A stretch of DNA of 64,000 bases from an uncultured Verrucomicrobiota bacterium (GTDB lineage: Bacteria > Verrucomicrobiota > Verrucomicrobiia > Opitutales > Opitutaceae). Positions 57,454-64,000 of this stretch are shown in pieces (within the stretch, counting starts at the first letter, position 1; every line of letters starts with the position of its first letter). The notes below the pieces were generated by a model. That model did no database searches. It was given only the letters and a program-made list of their open reading frames with translations, and was not told the origin of the DNA. The DNA is taken from assembly GCA_903898675.1 (NCBI GenBank), contig CAIUGM010000021.1, positions 1-64,000 of the forward strand. The letters run 5' to 3'. The translations under genes were made by a program, and so were the position numbers.

Positions 57454-57579
57454 TCAAGCGGTCCGCGTCAACGCGCGGACGGACAATTGCTTCATGCCAC
57501 CCATGCCTTCCGTCACATAGTCGCCACCATTGGCGAAGTTCGAGGTGTGTAACGGGAGTTGGGCGCAAATCGTGTTCAT
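57454..57579 (-). CDS. Leader ORF upstream of metX, 41 aa
   Basis: An ATG at 57579 follows a ribosome-binding-like aaagga and opens a 41-codon frame (MNTICAQLPLHTSNFANGGD, then YVTEGMGGMKQLSVRALTRT). It stops at 57454, twelve bases before the metX ATG, next to the metX ribosome-binding site (ggaag). A perfect 7-bp stem (gtccgcg/cgcggac, 57461-57480 region) overlaps its last codons. Codon choice looks normal. It may be a small gene or a regulatory leader; homologues are not known to me. Confidence 0.5.
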   Translation of the reverse strand: MNTICAQLPLHTSNFANGGDYVTEGMGGMKQLSVRALTRTA

Positions 57580-57643
57580 GGCGGGGATCCTTTATTTTGT
57601 GTTGTGATAACAAGTCGGCAACATGAGTGAAAGACACAAGTTA

Positions 57644-57688
57644 GTGACGTGTCATAGCTTTCCCGCCCGGGTGACAAATGTGTCATAG
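57644..57688. promoter_or_regulatory. Two tgtcatag-ending operator-like repeats upstream of metX
   Basis: gtgacgtgtcatag (57644-57657) and gtgacaaatgtgtcatag (57671-57688) share gtgac and gtcatag with different spacers, and start 27 bases apart. Both contain an imperfect palindrome tgac/gtca. They could bind a regulator of metX-thrA or of the oppositely oriented proB. Confidence 0.35.
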
Positions 57689-57706
57689 GTTTTGGCCCTT
57701 TTTATG

Positions 57707-57770
57707 TGCAGGGCCGGCGCTTGTCGCCGCGCCTCAGGAAGACGGCACGGCGACAAGCGCCCGCCCTGCA
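57707..57770. repeat. Long inverted repeat before proB
   Basis: The 23-base arms beginning tgcagggccggcgcttgtcg (57707-57729) and ending cgccctgca (57748-57770) are complementary with one mismatch. The loop is 18 bases. It is a candidate dispersed palindrome in the divergent metX/proB region. Confidence 0.7.
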
Positions 57771-57830
57771 GTGGATTCCCCCAAGATTCCGGCTTGTTGC
57801 GGCAGCGTCCCCGACTACTGTGCAAATTTC

Positions 57831-58595
57831 ATGGCTAAACGTTCCCTCCGCATCGTCCTCAAGTTCGGCTCCGGTATCCTCTCCACGGAGAAGGGTATCG
57901 GCTTGAGCCGCCGCCAGATCGCGCGCCTGGCCCGCGAGGTCGGCGCCCTCGTCCGCGCCGGTCACGAGTGCGTTATCGTCTCCAGCGGGGCCGTCGCCGC
58001 CGGACTCGCCAGCCTGGGCCTGACCGCCCGCCCCAAGGACCTCGCGGGCAAACAGGCCTGTGCCGCCGTCGGCCAGTCGCAGCTGATGCACGCCTACGCG
58101 AGCGCGTTCGCCCGCCAGGGCCTGTCCGTGGCCCAGCTGCTGCTCACCCACAACGACCTCGACAGCCGCGCCCGCCACCGCAACGCCCGCAACACGCTCA
58201 TTCACCTGCTCGACCGGCACACCATTGTCCCGATCATCAATGAGAACGACTCGGTGGCCGTCGAGGAGCTCAACTTTGGCGACAACGACCGGCTCTCCGC
58301 CGAGGTGGCGATTTTGGTCGACGCCGACCTGCTCGTGATCCTCACCAGCGTCGACGGCCTGCAGGATTCCGCCGGCAGGATCGTGCCGCTCGTGCGCGAC
58401 TTCGACGATGTCGCTGGCCTCGTCCGGTCCGACAAGGGCCGGGTCTCCACCGGTGGCATGGTCACGAAGCTTCAGGCCGCCCAGCTCGCCGTGAAGGCCG
58501 GCATCCCGGTGAATATTGCCAGCGGGAGAAAAGCCGGGCTGGTTTACGCGATCGTGGCCGGCAAACGCGTGGGCACCTATTTCCCGACCCGCTAA
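57831..58595 (+). CDS. proB: Glutamate 5-kinase, short form without PUA domain
   Basis: The 254-residue kinase has the N-terminal RIVLKFGSGILSTEKGIGLS, CVIVSSGAVAAGLASLGLTA, the catalytic PIINENDSVAVEELNFGDND and GGMVTKLQAAQLAVKAGIPV. It phosphorylates glutamate for proline synthesis. The C-terminal PUA RNA-binding-like domain of E. coli ProB (367 residues) is missing. The ATG at 57831 fits. proA follows after a 122-bp gap that holds a palindrome. Confidence 0.95.
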   Translation: MAKRSLRIVLKFGSGILSTEKGIGLSRRQIARLAREVGALVRAGHECVIVSSGAVAAGLASLGLTARPKDLAGKQACAAVGQSQLMHAYASAFARQGLSVAQLLLTHNDLDSRARHRNARNTLIHLLDRHTIVPIINENDSVAVEELNFGDNDRLSAEVAILVDADLLVILTSVDGLQDSAGRIVPLVRDFDDVAGLVRSDKGRVSTGGMVTKLQAAQLAVKAGIPVNIASGRKAGLVYAIVAGKRVGTYFPTR

Positions 58596-58602
58596 GCGTG
58601 CT

Positions 58603-58707
58603 GAAATTTCAAATGCCAATGTGCAAAGGCCAAACAATTTTCAATTTTCCATTCCTGAACTTGGCTTCGGCTTTGTTTGGCTTTTGCACCTTGGCGTTTG
58701 AGATTTC
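58603..58707. repeat. Inverted repeat between proB and proA
   Basis: The 33-base arms gaaatttcaaatgccaatgt... (58603-58635) and ...cttggcgtttgagatttc (58675-58707) are complementary except for about four positions, three of which can form G-U pairs. A half-copy-like text (tttaaatttcaaatcccaaatc on the minus strand) occurs at 49205-49250 upstream of ilvC. Confidence 0.75.
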
Positions 58708-58717
58708 CTAAAGCCGC

Positions 58718-59989
58718 ATGGCCGACCTGTCCCATCTCATCACCCAGCTCGGGCAACAGGCCCGCGCCGCCGCGCGCACCCTCGCCGGCACGCCGCCCGC
58801 GCGCATTGATGCGGCGCTGCACGCCATGGCGGACGAGCTCCTCGCGGCGCAGCCCGCGATCCTCAACGCCAACGCGGCCGATGTCGGCGCCGCCCGCGCG
58901 GCCGGTCAGACGCATGCGCTGGTGGACCGGCTCACGCTCGACCCGGCCCGGCTCGCGGCCTGCGCGGCGGGCCTCCGCAAGGTTGCCGCGCTCCCCCACC
59001 CGGTCGGCGAGGTTCTGCGCGAGTGGACGCAGCCCAACGGCCTGCGCTTTGCCAAGGTGCGGGTGCCGCTCGGTGTGATCGGTTTCATCTACGAGTCGCG
59101 TCCCAACGTCACCTGCGACGCCGCCGGCCTCTGCCTCAAGAGCGGCAACGCCGTTATCTTGCGCGGCGGTTCCGAGGCCCTGCGCTCCAACCTGGCGATC
59201 GCCGGCGCCCTCGCGCGCGGGCTCACGCGGGCCGGCCTGCCGGCCGCGGCCGTGCAACTCGTGCCGGTGACCGACCGTGACACCGTCCGGTTGCTCGGCG
59301 AGGCGGTCAATGTGATCGACCTGCTGATCCCCCGCGGCGGCCGCGGCCTGATCGAGACCGTCGTGAAGTATGCCCGCGTGCCGGTCATCAAGCATTACGA
59401 CGGCATCTGCGCCCTTTACGTCGACCAGGCGGCCGACCTGGCGATGGCCGAAAAGATCGCCATCAACGCCAAGGTCTCGCGGCCCGGCGTGTGCAACGCC
59501 ATCGAGACGCTGCTCGTGCACCGCGCTGTCGCCGATGAATTTCTCGCCCGGGCCGGCCGGGCCCTCACGGCGCTCGGCGTGCAGCTGAAGGCCGAGCCGC
59601 AAGCCCTGGCCGCCCTCACCGCGGCGGGCGTCCCCGCCGTCCCGGCCACCGAGGATGATTTCCGCACCGAGTTCCTCGCCCTCACGCTCGCGGTGAAAAT
59701 CGTGGACGACTGCTCGGCGGCCATCGAGCATATCGAGACACACAGCTCGCATCACACCGACACGATCGTGACGGCGGACGCCGTCACGGCGGAGAAATTC
59801 GTCGCCGGCATCGACAGCGCCGTCGTGCTCTGGAACGCCTCAACGCGCTTCAACGACGGCCATGAATTCGGCTTCGGCGCCGAGATCGGCATCAGCACCG
59901 ACAAGCTTCACGCCCGCGGCCCGATGGGCCTCGAGGAGCTGACTTCCTACAAGTACATCGTCCGTGGCACGGGCCAGGTGCGCGGGTAG
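58718..59989 (+). CDS. proA: Glutamate-5-semialdehyde dehydrogenase
   Basis: The 423-residue enzyme reduces glutamyl-5-phosphate. It shows VRVPLGVIGFIYESRPNVTC, AAGLCLKSGNAVILRGGSEA, the catalytic Cys in KVSRPGVCNAIETLL and the C-terminal FGFGAEIGISTDKLHARGPM. It directly follows proB on the same strand. The product cyclises and is reduced by ProC (10580). Confidence 0.96.
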   Translation: MADLSHLITQLGQQARAAARTLAGTPPARIDAALHAMADELLAAQPAILNANAADVGAARAAGQTHALVDRLTLDPARLAACAAGLRKVAALPHPVGEVLREWTQPNGLRFAKVRVPLGVIGFIYESRPNVTCDAAGLCLKSGNAVILRGGSEALRSNLAIAGALARGLTRAGLPAAAVQLVPVTDRDTVRLLGEAVNVIDLLIPRGGRGLIETVVKYARVPVIKHYDGICALYVDQAADLAMAEKIAINAKVSRPGVCNAIETLLVHRAVADEFLARAGRALTALGVQLKAEPQALAALTAAGVPAVPATEDDFRTEFLALTLAVKIVDDCSAAIEHIETHSSHHTDTIVTADAVTAEKFVAGIDSAVVLWNASTRFNDGHEFGFGAEIGISTDKLHARGPMGLEELTSYKYIVRGTGQVRG

Positions 59990-60048
59990 TCCAAAATGGA
60001 GGGACGGTCTCCGCCCGTCCGCGGCCCGTCCGGCGACGGGCCTTCCAC

Positions 60049-60651
60049 TCAAGCCACCAGATACGGCAGCTTGGCCGCGGTGACCTTCACCGCGTCACGG
60101 CCGTCGAGCAGTTCGCCGATGGCGTCCCAGCGGCCGTTGATCAGGGCGTCACGCGCGCTCTCGCGGAACGTCGCCTTGACCTTCTGTCCGCCAAAACGGA
60201 CTTCCTGGTTCGTGACATCGATGACGACCTCCAGCTGCGGATTGGCCTCCACCGCGGCGGCGATCCTCGCGATGTCCTCGCGGGCCGCACTGGCACAGGG
60301 CAGGCCGAGCGTCGTGCTGTTGCCGAAGAAAATCTCGGCGTAACTCTCGGCGATGACCGCCTTGAAGCCGTATTTGGCGATGGCCTGCGGGGCATGCTCG
60401 CGGGAGGAGCCGCAGCCAAAGTTGGCGCCCGAGAGGAGGATCGTCGCGCCCTTGAAGCGCGCCTCGTTCAACGGGTGCGGCTTCTCGGTGCCGTCGAGCT
60501 GGCGGCGGACGTCGTTGAAGAGGTATTCGCCGAGGCCGTCGAAGGTGACGCACTTCATGAAGCGTGCGGGGATGATGCGGTCGGTGTCGATGTCATTGCC
60601 CGGGACGTTGACGGCGCGGCCGGTGACGGAGGTGATTTTAGCGAGGGACAT
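60049..60651 (-). CDS. leuD: 3-isopropylmalate dehydratase small subunit
   Basis: The 200-residue swivel subunit has VPGNDIDTDRIIPARFMK, LLSGANFGCGSSREHAPQAI and KAVIAESYAEIFFGNSTTLG. It completes the LeuCD isomerase, which also works on citramalate in the CimA route. It is 111 bases downstream of leuC, separated by a perfect palindromic repeat. Confidence 0.95.
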   Translation of the reverse strand: MSLAKITSVTGRAVNVPGNDIDTDRIIPARFMKCVTFDGLGEYLFNDVRRQLDGTEKPHPLNEARFKGATILLSGANFGCGSSREHAPQAIAKYGFKAVIAESYAEIFFGNSTTLGLPCASAAREDIARIAAAVEANPQLEVVIDVTNQEVRFGGQKVKATFRESARDALINGRWDAIGELLDGRDAVKVTAAKLPYLVA

Positions 60652-60667
60652 TTTAAAGAAGGGTTAG

Positions 60668-60737
60668 GCCCACGGAACACACGGAATACCCGGACGAATG
60701 GATTCAGTTTTCTGTGTATTCCGTGTGTTCCGTGGGC
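60668..60737. repeat. Perfect palindromic repeat between leuC and leuD
   Basis: The 22-base arms gcccacggaacacacggaat+ac (60668-60689) and gt+attccgtgtgttccgtgggc (60716-60737) are fully complementary, with a 26-base spacer. Same family as 28417 and 62198. Confidence 0.9.
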
Positions 60738-60762
60738 AAAAAAGGAGTTTGATGGGATTGGA

Positions 60763-62181
60763 TCAGTTCACTGAGAACACTTCGCGGGCGTCGGCCACGG
60801 TGCCGGTGACGGCGGCGGCGGCGACCATCAGCGGGCTCATGAGGATCGTGCGGCCGGTGGTCGAGCCCTGGCGGCCCTTGAAGTTGCGGTTGGAGGACGA
60901 GGCGCAGAGCTGGTCGCCGACGAGCTTGTCGGGATTCATCGCGAGACACATCGAACAACCCGCGGCGCGCCACTCGAAGCCGGCCTCCGCGAGGATCTTG
61001 TCGAGGCCGAGCTTCTCGCACTGGAGCGCGACGATCTGCGAGCCGGGCACGGCGATGGCCTTCACGCCGGCGGCGACCTTGCGGCCCTTGACGTATTTGG
61101 CGACCTCCTGGAAGTCGGAGAGCCGGCCGTTGGTGCAGGAGCCGAGGAAGGCGACGCTGATCTTCGTGCCCTTGATGGGCTCGCCCGCCGGCAGCTTCAT
61201 GTACGCGAGCGCCTCGATGATGCCCGCCTTGTCATCCACCGACGTCGCCGTGTCGGGATGCGGGACGTTCTCGTTGATCGCAATGGCCTGGCCGGGATTG
61301 ATGCCCCAGGTGACGGTCGGCGCGATGTCCACCGCGTCAATTTTCACGACATCGTCATACTTCGCGTCGGGATCCGAGGCGAAGGACTTCCAGCGCGCGA
61401 CCGCGGCGTCCCACTCGGCGCCCTTGGGTGCGTAAGGTCGGCCCTGCAGGTAGGCGAAGGTCGTCTCGTCGGGATTGACGTAGCCCGCGCGGGCGCCGCC
61501 CTCGATCGACATGTTACAGACCGTCATGCGCTGCTCCATCGTGAAGCCGTCGAACACGCTGCCCGCATACTCGTAGGCGTAGCCCGTGCCGCCGTTCACG
61601 CCGAGCGTGCGGATGATGTGGAGAATGACGTCCTTGGCGTACACACCGGGACGGAGCTGGCCGTTGACCTCGATGCGGCGGACCTTGAGCGCGCTGAGTG
61701 CCATGGTCTGCGTCGCGAGCACATCGCGCACCTGGCTGGTGCCGATGCCGAACGCGATCGCCCCGAATGCCCCGTGGGTCGAAGTGTGCGAGTCACCGCA
61801 GGCGATTGTCGTGCCGGGCTGCGTGATGCCCTGCTCCGGTCCGACGATGTGCACGATGCCCTGCTTGCCCGAGGCGCGGTCGAAGAAGGTGATGCCGAAC
61901 TGGGCGCAGTTCTTGCGCAGCTCATCCATCATGGCCTGCGCGAGCGGATCCGCGTAGGGCTCGACGAGCTGGTCGGTCGGCACGATGTGGTCGACCGTTG
62001 CGAACGTGCGGTGCGGCATGCTGACCTTGAGTCCGAGGTCGCGCAGCATCCCGAAGGCCTGCGGGCTGGTCACCTCATGGATGAGGTGCGTCCCGATGAG
62101 CAGCTGGGTCTGGCCGTTGGCCAGCGTGCGGACGGTGTGGGCGTCCCAGACTTTCTGAAAGAGTGATTTGGCGGATGGCAT
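60763..62181 (-). CDS. leuC: 3-isopropylmalate dehydratase large subunit
   Basis: The 472-residue aconitase-type subunit carries [40 protein letters not shown], and cluster cysteines in [19 protein letters not shown] and [15 protein letters not shown]. The ATG at 62181 gives the family start ([20 protein letters not shown]). It is divergent from the LysR gene and bracketed by palindromic repeats on both sides. Confidence 0.96.
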   Translation of the reverse strand: MPSAKSLFQKVWDAHTVRTLANGQTQLLIGTHLIHEVTSPQAFGMLRDLGLKVSMPHRTFATVDHIVPTDQLVEPYADPLAQAMMDELRKNCAQFGITFFDRASGKQGIVHIVGPEQGITQPGTTIACGDSHTSTHGAFGAIAFGIGTSQVRDVLATQTMALSALKVRRIEVNGQLRPGVYAKDVILHIIRTLGVNGGTGYAYEYAGSVFDGFTMEQRMTVCNMSIEGGARAGYVNPDETTFAYLQGRPYAPKGAEWDAAVARWKSFASDPDAKYDDVVKIDAVDIAPTVTWGINPGQAIAINENVPHPDTATSVDDKAGIIEALAYMKLPAGEPIKGTKISVAFLGSCTNGRLSDFQEVAKYVKGRKVAAGVKAIAVPGSQIVALQCEKLGLDKILAEAGFEWRAAGCSMCLAMNPDKLVGDQLCASSSNRNFKGRQGSTTGRTILMSPLMVAAAAVTGTVADAREVFSVN

Positions 62182-62197
62182 GGGGGAAAGAGGTTTA

Positions 62198-62291
62198 ACC
62201 ACGGAACACACAGAATACACGGAAGGAAGATGAGAGAAAACGAACTGCGGTGGGGTCGGGTTGTTTCTGTGTATTCCGTGTGTTCTGTGGT
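62198..62291. repeat. Palindromic repeat upstream of leuC
   Basis: accacggaacacacagaata+cac (62198-62220) and gtg+tattccgtgtgttctgtggt (62269-62291) are complementary except at two positions, both of which would form G-U or A-C type pairs. Same family as 60668, with the opposite gene flank. Confidence 0.85.
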
Positions 62292-62337
62292 GATACTTCA
62301 GCGAAATTGTCCCGGCAGCCTACCAGAAACTTGCCAT

Positions 62338-62365
62338 ACCGGGAAATACTTCTTTAGCTCCCGGT
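62338..62365. promoter_or_regulatory. Inverted repeat over the lysR start
   Basis: accggga (62338-62344) and tcccggt (62359-62365) are exact reverse complements, separated by 14 bases. The right arm touches the GTG/ATG start of the LysR gene. It might be an autoregulatory site or a small hairpin limiting translation. Confidence 0.4.
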
Positions 62366-62366
62366 G

Positions 62367-63275
62367 ATGCCTCGCGAGTATCAGTATGATTTCGAACTGC
62401 GCCACCTGGTTTACTTCCGGGAGGTCGCCCGCCACCTGCATTTCCGCCGGGCGGCCGAGGGACTGGCGGTGGCGCAACCCGCCCTGAGCCGGCAGATCGC
62501 CCAGCTGGAAGCCGCGCTCGGCGCGCCGCTGTTCACCCGTTCGCGGCGGCGCGTCGAGCTGACCGCGGCCGGCCAGGCGCTGCTGGAGCGGATCGAGCCC
62601 GTCCTGCGCACCCTCAACAAGATCCCCGCGGAGCTGCAGGCGCTGGCCGGGGGCGAGACCGGCCAGGTGCGGGTGAGTTTCAGCGGCCTGGCCATGGCCA
62701 CGGTCCTGCCCGGGATCCTGCGCGAGTTTCACCGGCGTTTTCCCGGCATCCGGCTCGAGCTGAATGAATCCCCCACGGCGGTGCAATTGAAGGCCCTTGC
62801 GGCCGACGAGCTCGGCTGCGGTTTCTTCCACCCCGATGCGGCGACGCCCGGCCTCAGCACGCGGCAGCTGCTGCGGGAAAAAAACGGCGTGCTGCTGCCG
62901 GCCGACCATCCCCTCGCCCGCCAGCCGGCCCTGCGGTTGCGGGAACTCGCGGACACGCCCTTCGTGCTTTTTCCGCGGTCCCACAATCCGGGATTCTACG
63001 ACCGCATCCTCGCCGCGTTTGCGCGCGCCCGCGTGACGCCACGGATCGCCGAGGAGGTCTGGCCGCGCGCCAACGCCATCGGTCTCGTGCGCGCCGGTCT
63101 CGGCGCCACCTTCATGTGTCCGTCCGAGGCCCGGCAGCTTCCGCCGGAGGTCGCCTTCCGCCCGCTGGACGGCTCCGCCCCTGAAAGCCGCCTGGTTGTC
63201 GGCTGGAAAAATAGTGCCACGCTAGCGCCCGCACTCGCGGCATTCCTCTCGGTGGCAGGTAATGGCAAAGCATAG
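62367..63275 (+). CDS. LysR family transcriptional regulator
   Basis: The 302-residue protein starts with the LysR winged HTH (LRHLVYFREVARHLHFRRAA, AVAQPALSRQIAQLEAALG) and follows with a substrate-binding domain (LAGGETGQVRVSFSGLAMAT; HPLARQPALRLRELADTPFV). I use the ATG at 62367; a GTG at 62364 is directly in front. Being divergent from leuC, it may regulate leuCD; its effector is unknown. Confidence 0.9.
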   Translation: MPREYQYDFELRHLVYFREVARHLHFRRAAEGLAVAQPALSRQIAQLEAALGAPLFTRSRRRVELTAAGQALLERIEPVLRTLNKIPAELQALAGGETGQVRVSFSGLAMATVLPGILREFHRRFPGIRLELNESPTAVQLKALAADELGCGFFHPDAATPGLSTRQLLREKNGVLLPADHPLARQPALRLRELADTPFVLFPRSHNPGFYDRILAAFARARVTPRIAEEVWPRANAIGLVRAGLGATFMCPSEARQLPPEVAFRPLDGSAPESRLVVGWKNSATLAPALAAFLSVAGNGKA

Positions 63276-63290
63276 GAAAATCAGGATTCA

Positions 63291-63370
63291 CCACAGAGAC
63301 ACTGAGGAAAACCAGTCCGATTCTTGCCCGATCAAAATTACCCAATCCTCCGAACTCTGTGTCTCTGTGG
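63291..63370. repeat. Inverted repeat downstream of the LysR gene
   Basis: ccacagagacac (63291-63302) and gtgtctctgtgg (63359-63370) are exact reverse complements. Similar CACAGAGACACTGAGG text is a common intergenic palindrome in several bacterial phyla. It lies between the convergent lysR and 2TM genes. Confidence 0.75.
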
Positions 63371-63392
63371 TTCAAACTTCTGAACTCAGAAT

Positions 63393-64000
63393 CTAGTGCT
63401 TATCCCACCAGGCCTGCACGGAATCCACGAATTGATGGATGACCGGCGGCAGGTTTTGCAGCATCTCATGAAAGCGGGGCACGTAGTGGTCGGCCAGCCA
63501 CACAGCCATGACGAGGAAGGCAAGCCAGACCACCGCGTCGAAAAATCCGCCTGGGTGTGACCGGTAGCCATAGCCGGCCCGCCAGAGGCAGGCATGCCGC
63601 CAGCCCCGCAGGGGCAGCGTGAGGAAATGGTACACCACCAGCAGGAAGATCACGCCGACCCAGACCGGGATGCCGGCCGGAAGCATCACACCGAACGCGC
63701 TGCCGTGCCCAACCAGCGAGAGGACCGCGAAGATCGCGACCGCGAAGAGTGCCAGCTGGATCACCATCGAGAGCGGCCAGACGATCAGGGCGGCGGCCGG
63801 CCACGGCGGGTGCCCCGGCCAGTTCTGCTGCCACTGGCGCGCGTTTTCCTGCATGTCCCGCTGAAACCCGTACTTCCAGCCGCGCATCTCCTGCTTGAAC
63901 TTCCGCTTCCATTCGCGGTGGGCGCGCCGGTCATGAAAAGTCTTCATCCCCTCGTAGTAACCCGCCTTCGCGCGGCGGATGAATTCCTCCGCCGTGGACG
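63393..64000 (-). CDS. Membrane protein with 2TM-type domain, N-terminus outside window
   Basis: An ATG at 63947 would give 184 residues, but the frame stays open to the window edge and the extra residues (STAEEFIRRAKAGYYEG) look coding, so the true start is beyond 64000. A charged, helical N-terminal part (EWKRKFKQEMRGWKYGFQRD) is followed by membrane segments at about residues 55-80 and 90-112 (VWPLSMVIQLALFAVAIFAV; VWVGVIFLLVVYHFLTLPLR) and a third near 135-150. Function unknown. Confidence 0.55.
   Translation of the reverse strand, partial: STAEEFIRRAKAGYYEGMKTFHDRRAHREWKRKFKQEMRGWKYGFQRDMQENARQWQQNWPGHPPWPAAALIVWPLSMVIQLALFAVAIFAVLSLVGHGSAFGVMLPAGIPVWVGVIFLLVVYHFLTLPLRGWRHACLWRAGYGYRSHPGGFFDAVVWLAFLVMAVWLADHYVPRFHEMLQNLPPVIHQFVDSVQAWWDKH

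Noticed and set aside
57590-57720. SAM riboswitch upstream of metX
   Set aside because: I compared the minus-strand leader with remembered SAM-I and SAM-II conserved blocks and found no match; a covariance search would be needed to exclude rarer classes.

Overview
The window is most likely chromosomal DNA of a GC-rich verrucomicrobial bacterium, probably family Opitutaceae. The evidence is a Minf_1886-family protein (a family named from Verrucomicrobia and Planctomycetes), rRNA/tRNA-type housekeeping genes with Verrucomicrobia-like sequences, a Tat-exported superoxide dismutase, and an exbB-exbD-exbD-tonB locus. The genus assignment is an inference. Almost the whole window is ordinary, densely packed housekeeping DNA. 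The exception is the first 3 kb, which holds an AT-rich, gene-poor patch of fragments ending at a tRNA-Phe gene.

Layout. 1-2730: a partial secreted protein, then a mosaic of foreign-looking fragments (NfeD-like, YidD-like, HTH remnants, a small operon with an excisionase-like HTH protein). 2956-5514: tRNA-Phe and the fatty-acid genes fabG-acpP-fabF (minus strand). 5.6-20 kb: mixed metabolism and information genes (a flavoprotein reductase, rluB-like, folD, a response-regulator/histidine-kinase hybrid, proC, Nudix, an M24 peptidase, an Fpg-like glycosylase, tlyA, nadK). 20-26 kb: an M16 peptidase, a Fur-family regulator, ferredoxin, SOD. 26-31 kb: gatC-gatA-gatB bracketed by two paralogous PilZ-like genes. 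31-36 kb: rpmI-rplT-pheS-pheT. 36.2-36.6 kb: a tRNA Lys-Thr-Gln cluster. 36.9-41.7 kb: a seven-gene Ton-type locus that adds a TPR protein and two membrane-anchored coiled-coil proteins. 41.9 kb: glnB behind a sigma-54-type promoter.

42.4-62.2 kb is an amino-acid biosynthesis block. A minus-strand operon, ilvD-ilvB-ilvN-ilvC-leuA-cimA-leuB-aminotransferase, makes valine, leucine and, through citramalate, isoleucine. metX-thrA, proB-proA and leuC-leuD follow, with a LysR gene divergent from leuC. The enzymes form one network: CimA and LeuA products both need LeuCD and LeuB, and IlvBN, IlvC and IlvD serve both the Ile and Val branches.

The most interesting signal is in front of ilvD: a 34-codon ORF whose codons 2-18 are mostly Ile, Val or Leu, followed by a 9-bp candidate antiterminator and an intrinsic terminator. 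This is the architecture of a transcription attenuator. Other points are a leader ORF before metX, an Fpg-like protein lacking most zinc-finger cysteines, an intrinsic terminator between acpP and fabF, and several families of intergenic palindromes, including a REPIN-like doublet.
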